Below are positions 1 to 5,375 of a DNA stretch of 10,344 bases, in pieces. The DNA is taken from the NCBI GenBank assembly GCA_011389755.1, contig JAABTR010000327.1:1-10344 (forward strand), read 5' to 3'. The position numbers and the translations under genes are program-made. This DNA comes from Deltaproteobacteria bacterium. Lineage in GTDB: Bacteria; Myxococcota_A; Polyangia; JAAYKL01. The notes beneath the pieces are model-generated. The model made no database searches. It saw only the letters and a program-made list of their open reading frames with translations, and had not been told where the DNA came from. The stretch's first letter is position 1. The number at the start of each line of letters is the position of its first letter.

Positions 1-1
1 G

Positions 2-1807
2 GACGACTTGGGTTGGACTCAAAGCGAAATCGTCGGTCGACACATGGATGGCCTCATGGCGGATATCCTCGCAACCACGCCGACCGAGGACGCGGCCCCA
101 GAGGTGGTGCGAACGACAGTGGAGGTCGAACATCCGCAGCCTGGAATCTACACCACCTACGCGGCGGTCGTGTACCGAGAAGCCGACGGCGAACACCAGA
201 CTTGCTGGGCTCTGCTCCACGAAAAAGTAAACCTTCCCGAGGTCCCCGAGAGCATCATCCCGAACACGGTCGACGGACGCACAGTTCACGGATTGGTCCT
301 GGTCGGCAACGATCCCCCCCAGATTCTGTTTGCCAACGAGTTCTTGGAAGGGCTGACCGGATATTCAAAGCACGAGCTTCAAAAAATGGGCGCCAAGGCG
401 CTGGGGCGCCTGGTCTACGACGCAGATCGCCAGCGGATGCTGGAACGCTACCGCCGTCTCCTGAATGGCCAATCTCAAGTGCAGATCCGACAGAGAATCC
501 GTATCTGCCGCCGAGACGGGAAGGTGCGCTGGGTCGAAGGATACGGCCAGCGGGTTGAGTACAACGGCAAGGCGGCGGTCGAGCTGTTCTTCGTGGACGT
601 CACAGACCTCAAGCGCACAACGGACGAGCTGCGCGACCTCGAGAGCCGGGTTCAACACACCGAAAAGATAGAAAGCCTCGGCATGCTCGCCCAGGGGTTG
701 GTCAACGACTTCAGCAATCTTTTGACAGGCATCCTCGGCAGCGCGGATCTGGCGCTCAAAGACATGGCGCCCACGTCGCCGAGCTGGGGTTACCTCCTCG
801 ACATCAAGACCACCGCGGAGCGCGCCTCATCCCTCTCGAAACAGATGATGACCTTCGCCGGCAAGATGCGTTTCAGCTCCGAGAGCGTGCCGGTCAACGA
901 CCTGATCCAAAGTCTTCAAGACCACATGAGAGCCGTGGTCGAAAAACACGGCGAGCTCGCTGTCACGCTCGAGCCGAATCTGCCCGCCATCGAAGGAGAT
1001 CCCGTGTTGCTCCGCCAGGTGCTCATGAACCTGGTCGCCAACGCCGCCGACGCCCTCGAGGGCGCGGGAGGCTCAGTGTCCGTAAAGACTCTCGTCAAAC
1101 ACTGCGACCGCCGCTACCTGGCGAAGACCTTCCTCGACCAAAACCTGACAGAAGGGATCTATGTCGTCATCGAGGTGAGCGACAACGGCTGCGGCATCGA
1201 CGACTCTTCCATCACGCGGATCTTCGACCCGTTCTTCACGACCAAGATGTCCGGCAGCGGCCTGGGGCTTCCGGCGGTACTCGGGATCGTCCGGGGGCAC
1301 GGAGGCGGCATCGCCGTCGACAGCACCACGAACCAGGGGACCGTGTTCGAAATCATCCTCCCGGTCCACGACGCTTCGGTGGAGCAACTGAGCCCGACCA
1401 CCACCGGAGGTCAGGACGAAGAAGCGCTGTGGCAAGGCGCCGGCACGGTTTTGCTGGTGGACGATGAACACATGGTCCGCGACACCGTGGCGGCCATGCT
1501 GGAGCACATCGGCTTCAAGGTGCTCAGCGCCTACGATGGGCAGCACGCGGTGGAGCTGTTCGAGAAACACTTAAGGGACATCGAGCTGGTGCTGCTCGAC
1601 GTGACCATGCCCCACATGGCCGGTGAAGACGCCTATCGCATCTTGCGCTCCATGCGCAGCGACGTCCCCATCGTGGTCATGAGCGGCTACAGTCAAAAAC
1701 AGCTCCAGGGCAAGTTCGCCGACGACGGCGTGGCCGCCTTCATACAAAAACCGTTCTCGGTGCCCGCCATCCTCAAGCTCATTCGGCGCGTCCTCGAAGA
1801 TAGATGA
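2..1807 (+). CDS. PAS-PAS hybrid histidine kinase with C-terminal receiver domain (5' partial; phosphoacceptor His replaced by Asn)
   Basis: Two-component hybrid sensor kinase. The frame is open at the left edge, and the first residues (LGWTQSEIVGR) are the interior of a PAS domain, so the TTG at 8 is not a credible start and the N-terminus lies outside the window. Numbering from that TTG: remnant PAS ~1-72; second PAS/PAC ~88-200; HisKA-like helix ~215-250; HATPase ~320-455 with N-box N341/N345, G1 DNGCG from D392, F-box FDPFFTTK 406-413 and a GSGLGL G2 box; receiver ~475-597 with acidic pair VDDE, phospho-acceptor D531, an MSGYS switch and K581. The H-box reads GLVNDFSNLL where the family has G-x-x-HDFNNLL, so residue 233 is Asn (AAC at 704-706). 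The ATP-binding and receiver motifs look intact. No transmembrane segment is visible in this part. It may act as a receiver phosphatase, be phosphorylated by another kinase, or be a pseudokinase; these roles are inference. It converges on the next gene with 1 nt between stops. Confidence 0.93.
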   Translation, partial: DDLGWTQSEIVGRHMDGLMADILATTPTEDAAPEVVRTTVEVEHPQPGIYTTYAAVVYREADGEHQTCWALLHEKVNLPEVPESIIPNTVDGRTVHGLVLVGNDPPQILFANEFLEGLTGYSKHELQKMGAKALGRLVYDADRQRMLERYRRLLNGQSQVQIRQRIRICRRDGKVRWVEGYGQRVEYNGKAAVELFFVDVTDLKRTTDELRDLESRVQHTEKIESLGMLAQGLVNDFSNLLTGILGSADLALKDMAPTSPSWGYLLDIKTTAERASSLSKQMMTFAGKMRFSSESVPVNDLIQSLQDHMRAVVEKHGELAVTLEPNLPAIEGDPVLLRQVLMNLVANAADALEGAGGSVSVKTLVKHCDRRYLAKTFLDQNLTEGIYVVIEVSDNGCGIDDSSITRIFDPFFTTKMSGSGLGLPAVLGIVRGHGGGIAVDSTTNQGTVFEIILPVHDASVEQLSPTTTGGQDEEALWQGAGTVLLVDDEHMVRDTVAAMLEHIGFKVLSAYDGQHAVELFEKHLRDIELVLLDVTMPHMAGEDAYRILRSMRSDVPIVVMSGYSQKQLQGKFADDGVAAFIQKPFSVPAILKLIRRVLEDR

Positions 1808-1808
1808 G

Positions 1809-2927
1809 TTAATCCTTCGGCGACTCCGAGCGGTCTGGCTCCGGCCTTGTGATCGGCGTCAGCTCCAGCACCTTCTCCATCCCCGAAGAGACGCGTGGCG
1901 TGAGGTTCTCGTCGACGATGAGGGCCTCGACGTTGGGCAGCGACTCGACGACTCTCATCCCCTCGGTTGGCCCGAGCACGAAGATCCCCGTGGCGAGGGC
2001 GTCGGCCACCATGGAGGTGTCGGCGAAGATGGTGACGCTGACCGTCTTTTGAGCCGGGTATCCGGTGTCCGGGTCGATGATGTGGTGATATCGACGCCCG
2101 TTCAACACGAAGAATTTTTCGTAGTCCCCAGAGGTCACCACCGCCCCTTCGCGGTCGAAGGACAGCCGGGCGAAGTAGCGGCTTCGGTCGCGAGGATCCT
2201 GGATGCCCACCTTCCAAGGGCGATCCCCTTTCTTCCCCTTGATGAGCAGGTCGCCGCCGCCGTAAACGATGTAGTCGCCGAACCCCTTTTCTTCCAAGGC
2301 GGCTCCGGCCTTGTCGATGGCGTACCCCTTGGCGATGGCTCCCAGGCTTATCTTCATCCCCTTGCGCTCGAGGGTCACCGCCGATTTTTCGTCATCAATT
2401 CGAATGCTCTCCCAGTCGATGAGACGGATTTTCTTTTTGATTTCAGCTTTTGGGGGCACCCGCGGGGAGTCGCCGCGAAAATCCCAGACCCCGTCCATCG
2501 CCGCAAAAGAGATATCGAACTTACCCTCGGTGAGCCTGGATATCTTTTTGGCCTCGCGGATCACGTCCACAAGCTCCTTGGGCAGCACCACGGGTCGGCC
2601 GGCCGGCGCCGCATTGAGCTTGGAGATGGGGCTGCCGGGGCGCCACGTGCTCATCATCTCATCGACTTTGCGGATCTCGGCCAGGGCGCCTTCGATGGCG
2701 CTGTGGGCGTCTTTTGTGCTCTGCCTCGCCGAGACGGCGACGGTGATGTCGAAGAGCGTCCCCATGGCCGCCCGGCTTCTTTTGATGATATCGACAGGCA
2801 AAGAAGCGGGTTCCTTGGCCTCGATATTCTCTTTGGGGCGCCGATCCGCGGCGTTTTTTTCCTTGCAGCCGGGGCCTACAAAAACAAATAAAGTTGAGAC
2901 AATCGTCAGTATCCGCATCGCTGTCAT
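1809..2927 (-). CDS. apbE: ApbE-family FAD:protein FMN transferase, lipoprotein
   Basis: Predicted enzyme that moves FMN from FAD onto a Thr/Ser of extracytoplasmic flavoproteins. The start is the ATG at 2927, preceded by AGAGGT 6 nt upstream; an in-frame ATG at 2954 would add nine residues containing that ribosome-binding site and would spoil the signal peptide. The 372-residue product has a lipoprotein signal (MTAMRIL, hydrophobic stretch, VGPGC) with C21 as likely lipidated Cys. A charged linker follows to ~50. ApbE motifs come in order: AMGT 54-57, GKFDIS 135-140, LGAIAKGYAID 195-205, GGGDLL 223-228, TSGDYEKFF 265-273, HHIIDPDTGYPA 281-292, and the Mg-binding ADALAT with D309 and T313. 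Length and motifs fit an active lipid-anchored enzyme facing the periplasm. No Rnf/Nqr subunit or obvious flavinylation target lies in the window, so its substrate is unknown. It is divergent from the DsbA-like gene and convergent with the kinase. Confidence 0.93.
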   Translation of the reverse strand: MTAMRILTIVSTLFVFVGPGCKEKNAADRRPKENIEAKEPASLPVDIIKRSRAAMGTLFDITVAVSARQSTKDAHSAIEGALAEIRKVDEMMSTWRPGSPISKLNAAPAGRPVVLPKELVDVIREAKKISRLTEGKFDISFAAMDGVWDFRGDSPRVPPKAEIKKKIRLIDWESIRIDDEKSAVTLERKGMKISLGAIAKGYAIDKAGAALEEKGFGDYIVYGGGDLLIKGKKGDRPWKVGIQDPRDRSRYFARLSFDREGAVVTSGDYEKFFVLNGRRYHHIIDPDTGYPAQKTVSVTIFADTSMVADALATGIFVLGPTEGMRVVESLPNVEALIVDENLTPRVSSGMEKVLELTPITRPEPDRSESPKD

Positions 2928-2977
2928 CAAAGAACCTCTATAAATTTTCGACATCTTCGGCTTGCGACGAGACCGGG

Positions 2978-3004
2978 ATTATCACACCCGAGCGCCATGG
3001 CCAA
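2978..3004 (-). promoter_or_regulatory. putative extended -10 promoter for the apbE-like gene
   Basis: Reading the minus strand, TTGGCC (2999-3004) is followed after 15 nt by GATAAT (2978-2983). A TGT directly upstream of the hexamer (2984-2986) makes an extended -10 element. Transcription would begin near 2970, giving a leader of about 43 nt before the AGAGGT ribosome-binding site. The short spacer and weak -35 lower confidence. It is assigned by eye against the sigma-70 consensus. Confidence 0.35.
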
Positions 3005-3051
3005 ACGCAGCCGAAAATGGCACAATGCTTTAGTGGACATTATCACCCCGA
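2978..3051. repeat. short direct repeat in the apbE/dsbA-like divergent intergenic region
   Basis: ATTATCACACCCGA (2978-2991) recurs as ATTATCACCCCGA (3039-3051), 61 nt apart start to start and differing by one internal base. Both lie in the 146-nt region between two divergently transcribed lipoprotein genes. The left copy overlaps the proposed -10 box of apbE. Possible roles are paired regulator sites or duplicated minus-strand -10 elements. Confidence 0.4.
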
Positions 3052-3073
3052 TCGCTTGCATGGAGTAAACACG

Positions 3074-3787
3074 GTGAACACGAAAACATTTTTTCCCCTG
3101 CCGATGTTGGCACTCGTTTCAGGCCTGTCTCTGGCGTCATGTGACTCAAATGAGGCATTTGTTCCACCGGAAGTCGACGTCGAACAGATCACCGCGGCGT
3201 GCGCGTCGCCTCCAAGCAACAGTCAATGCCCCGGCGACCCGGAGATCGCCTTTAAAAACGGGTGCAGCCCCTTTTTGGGAAGCGAAACCGAGCCCGAGTT
3301 AGAAGTTGACGTCTTTTCCAACTTTCACTGCCCCCACTGCGCCATGTTCGCCTCGCTGGCCCAAGATATCTTCGCGCGGCGAAGCGACCTCGAACGCAGG
3401 GTGAGAATCTACTTCCACCACTATCCTTTCAATGTCCAAAGCGATTGGGACATCCACGCCGCCGCTCACGCGGCCAAGGTGCAAGGGGACGGTTTTTTTT
3501 GGGCCGCTCACGATGAGATCTACGGCCGAATCGCAAAGGGCAAATCGGTGGACACCGGCGACGTCGTGAAGCTCGTCCGCGACGAGCTCGGCTTGGACAT
3601 GGTGCAATTCGACAAAGACCGCAAATCCAACGAGACGATGTCGTTTTTGTCCTGGGATCGGGATCAGGGCGCCTCTGTCGGGGTCAGCGGCACGCCGTCG
3701 GTCTATGTGTGCGGCCAGCCGATCGACTGGCGGACCTTGGAGCAGGTTCTGGACGGTCTTTTGGGGCTGGCGCCCGACGAGGGATGA
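3074..3787 (+). CDS. DsbA-like thioredoxin-fold lipoprotein (CPHC active site)
   Basis: Predicted periplasm-facing thiol:disulfide oxidoreductase of the DsbA-type thioredoxin family. The GTG start at 3074 is chosen because GGAG lies 8 nt upstream (3062-3065) and it begins a clean lipoprotein signal, MNTKTFFPLP then LSLASC, with C23 as lipidation site. The frame is open back to 2894, but that extension would bury the signal peptide and overlap the apbE promoter. The 237-residue product has a linker with extra cysteines C43, C52 and C64, then strand VDVFSNF leading into CPHC (86-89), the helical insertion (~100-190), and the cis-Pro loop SGTPSVYVC with P208. A further Cys is C213. Asp follows the lipidated Cys, which in E. 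coli signals inner-membrane retention; whether that rule holds here is unknown. The active-site dipeptide Pro-His is that of E. coli DsbA, which favours an oxidase, but reductase or isomerase roles are possible. No convincing promoter was found. Confidence 0.9.
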   Translation: MNTKTFFPLPMLALVSGLSLASCDSNEAFVPPEVDVEQITAACASPPSNSQCPGDPEIAFKNGCSPFLGSETEPELEVDVFSNFHCPHCAMFASLAQDIFARRSDLERRVRIYFHHYPFNVQSDWDIHAAAHAAKVQGDGFFWAAHDEIYGRIAKGKSVDTGDVVKLVRDELGLDMVQFDKDRKSNETMSFLSWDRDQGASVGVSGTPSVYVCGQPIDWRTLEQVLDGLLGLAPDEG

Positions 3788-3794
3788 GCTCTTT

Positions 3795-4490
3795 TCAGGG
3801 GAACCGCCCCTGCACCCCCGCTCCCATGGTGATGTCGAAGCGAAACTCCGAAAAAAACGAGACATTCGGTGCCACCTGGGCGTAAGCACCCAGCCAGGGC
3901 AAAAAGTCGAACTGAGCGCCGATAGGTACGTGGAACACCAGGTCCTTGCCGAGGGCGTCGCTTTTTCTATCCGAAAAGTCGAACAAAGGAGCGAGGCCGA
4001 TGGACATTTTGAACAGCCCGTCGCTTGGGGTATAGACGCGCAGTCCGGCCCCGAGCTGACGCGTCAGGGGTGCGTTGCGGCCGCCGGATCTTTCGAGCCC
4101 CAGGCGGAAAATGGCAAAGAGCTCGAGCCCGGGGCGCACCCCATAGCCCGCCAAAAAATCCAGGTGCACCCCGGAGCGCCCCGTGCAAAAAGGCTCTCCC
4201 TCCTCATCGCCTTCTCCCTCCTTCACAGCGCACATCTTCTCAGGGTCGTCCTTGTCGTAGGGTGCGACCATGTACCAGCCCGTCCCCAACAAGAGATTGA
4301 CGAACCCCTGATTGGCGTGATCTCGCGTCCTGTCCGGCGGCTCGTCCGCGTCTTTGTGAGCCGAAACTTCGGCTTTTGAAACAGCCTCTGGGTCTTCGGC
4401 TCCTCGCGGTTCCTGCGCAGAGGCCGTCGCGGCGATCGCCGGAATAAGCAACATGAGTAAAACGCAGGTCTTCACCGCTCGCAGGAGCAT
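3795..4490 (-). CDS. predicted outer-membrane beta-barrel protein
   Basis: Secreted protein of 231 residues, not assigned to a named family. The ATG at 4490 is preferred over an in-frame GTG at 4502 because GGAGGA (4495-4500) sits just upstream of it. A Sec signal peptide spans 1-25 (MLLRAVKTC, hydrophobic core, ATASA) with cleavage likely before Q26. Residues 26-60 are a charged Glu/Asp/Lys linker. From ~62 there are alternating hydrophobic/polar strands rich in Gly and aromatics (for example GVHLDFLAGYGV, LELFAIFRLGLE, QLGAGLRVYTP, FHVPIGAQFDF, WLGAYAQVAP), as in small 8-10-strand barrels. An acidic insert between C87 and C102 looks like a disulfide-closed loop. The C-terminus is GVQGRFP, with Phe one residue before the end rather than last. 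No enzymatic motif is visible. Its stop is 7 nt from the DsbA-like stop (convergent), and it is divergent from the DUF4159 gene. Confidence 0.8.
   Translation of the reverse strand: MLLRAVKTCVLLMLLIPAIAATASAQEPRGAEDPEAVSKAEVSAHKDADEPPDRTRDHANQGFVNLLLGTGWYMVAPYDKDDPEKMCAVKEGEGDEEGEPFCTGRSGVHLDFLAGYGVRPGLELFAIFRLGLERSGGRNAPLTRQLGAGLRVYTPSDGLFKMSIGLAPLFDFSDRKSDALGKDLVFHVPIGAQFDFLPWLGAYAQVAPNVSFFSEFRFDITMGAGVQGRFP
3796..3812. other. GC-rich hairpin at the dsbA-like / OMP convergent junction
   Basis: CAGGGG (3796-3801) and CCCCTG (3807-3812) form a perfect 6-bp stem with a 5-nt loop. It overlaps the stop codon of the minus-strand OMP gene and lies just past the stop of the DsbA-like gene. Neither strand has a T-tract directly after it, so it is not a standard intrinsic terminator. 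It might still act as a weak shared transcript end or protect 3' ends. Confidence 0.3.
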
Positions 4491-4520
4491 GGCGTCCTCC
4501 ACAATAGCGAAACGCAGCGT

Positions 4521-4548
4521 GTGACACGGACTCCGTTTTTGTTAGAAT
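4521..4548 (+). promoter_or_regulatory. putative sigma-70 promoter of the DUF4159-VWA operon
   Basis: GTGACA (4521-4526) and TAGAAT (4543-4548) are separated by 16 nt, each matching the consensus hexamer at five of six positions. A TGT immediately before the -10 box adds an extended -10 element. Transcription would start near 4555, leaving a leader of about 37 nt before the ATG at 4592. This is the best promoter-like sequence in the window. Confidence 0.55.
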
Positions 4549-4572
4549 CCGCCTAGCGTTTCGGTTCGAACA

Positions 4573-4602
4573 ACTATAGGACGAAGCTCGGATGAATGTA
4601 AA
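4573..4602 (-). promoter_or_regulatory. putative sigma-70 promoter of the minus-strand OMP gene
   Basis: On the minus strand TTTACA (4597-4602) and TATAGT (4573-4578) are 18 nt apart, each five of six to consensus. The start codon of the plus-strand DUF4159 gene (4592-4594) falls inside the spacer. Transcription would start near 4566 and run about 76 nt to the ATG at 4490. It faces the plus-strand promoter at 4521-4548, so the two predicted transcripts would overlap by roughly 12 nt at their 5' ends. Confidence 0.4.
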
Positions 4603-5374
4603 CAGGCGCAACTTTTTGCAAAGCGTGCTCTCGTGCGGTGTCTTGGGATCGATGGGCGCAGCCCTACCCAGGCTCGCTCGTGGCTCGGAGACCAGCCGTC
4701 AGACAGTGCTCGCGCAGCTGGTCTACCCGGGCGGTGACTGGCAACCGCGCCCCAACGCCTTGCGCAGGCTGGCCTGGGAGCTGCACAAGCGCACCGCGGT
4801 CGACGCCGCCCTCGAGCCCGCCGAGATCAAACCGGCGCTGCGCTTGGTGGCCGATCATCCCTTCTTGTACATGTCCGGAGATCGCCCCTTTTCGGAGCCG
4901 GACGAAGAAGCCGTCTCGACGCTCTCGCGCTTTTTCAAAGTCGGTGGATTTCTTCTGGTGGACCCGGCGGTGACTCCAGGAGGCGATCTCGCGGGGTTTG
5001 AAAAATCGGTGGACGATTTCCTGGATCGAGCGCTGCCCGACTCCCAGGTGCGAGAGATCCGCTCCGGCCACGTCCTGACACGCTCGTTTTATAATATCAA
5101 CCGCGTCGCAGGCCGGATCGAAGGGCCCGAGGTCCTTCACGGTTACCAACTGGGAGACCGCCTCGCTTCGGTCCGAACCCACCACGACCTGGGTGGAGCC
5201 TGGGCTCGCGACAATCTCGGCAACTGGGAGCACGATGTCTTGCCGGGGGGAGAACGCCAAAGGGAGTCGGCGTTCCGGCTGGGAATCAACATCGCGTTGT
5301 ACGCCCTTTGCCTCGACTACAAAAACGAATCGCCCCATAGGCGATTCGGTAAACAGATCATCGAGGGCCACTAA
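4592..5374 (+). CDS. DUF4159 family protein with Tat signal peptide
   Basis: Exported 260-residue protein of the DUF4159 family, whose biochemical function is not established. The N-terminus NRRNFLQ (residues 4-10) is a twin-arginine motif, followed by a moderately hydrophobic Ala/Gly/Leu stretch to ~30, so it is probably exported folded. The family domain covers ~38-250: an early LVYPGGDWQPRP segment, PFLYMSGDRPFSEPDEE, GGFLLVDP, a central FYNIN region, and a final FRLGINIALYAL helix, all recognisable from DUF4159 proteins and resembling a flavodoxin/glutamine-amidotransferase-like fold. The conserved DWQPRP-type start and the Asp of LLVDP are kept. The start ATG at 4592 gives the full Tat signal; its ribosome-binding site is weak (AGGACGAAG, 4578-4586). 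Its stop is one base from the next ATG, and GAGGG near its end serves as the next ribosome-binding site, so the two genes are very likely translationally coupled. In other bacteria DUF4159 genes accompany MoxR, DUF58 and VWA genes; here only the VWA partner is present. Confidence 0.88.
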   Translation: MNVNRRNFLQSVLSCGVLGSMGAALPRLARGSETSRQTVLAQLVYPGGDWQPRPNALRRLAWELHKRTAVDAALEPAEIKPALRLVADHPFLYMSGDRPFSEPDEEAVSTLSRFFKVGGFLLVDPAVTPGGDLAGFEKSVDDFLDRALPDSQVREIRSGHVLTRSFYNINRVAGRIEGPEVLHGYQLGDRLASVRTHHDLGGAWARDNLGNWEHDVLPGGERQRESAFRLGINIALYALCLDYKNESPHRRFGKQIIEGH

Positions 5375-5375
5375 A

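Noticed and set aside
2049..2891. Plus-strand open frame of 280 codons
   Set aside because: Antisense to the ApbE-like gene, whose motifs are intact; the frame has no recognisable domain or ribosome-binding site.
3018..3033. TGGCAC resembling a sigma-54 -24 element upstream of the DsbA-like gene
   Set aside because: The expected TTGC element at the fixed -12 spacing is absent (TTTA is found instead).
2894..3073. 60-codon upstream extension of the DsbA-like frame
   Set aside because: It would place the lipoprotein signal internally and overlap the divergent apbE start region; the GTG at 3074 has a well-spaced GGAG.
3705..4379. Plus-strand open frame of 224 codons following the DsbA-like gene
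   Set aside because: It overlaps the end of the DsbA-like gene in another frame and then runs antisense to the OMP gene; no domain was recognised.
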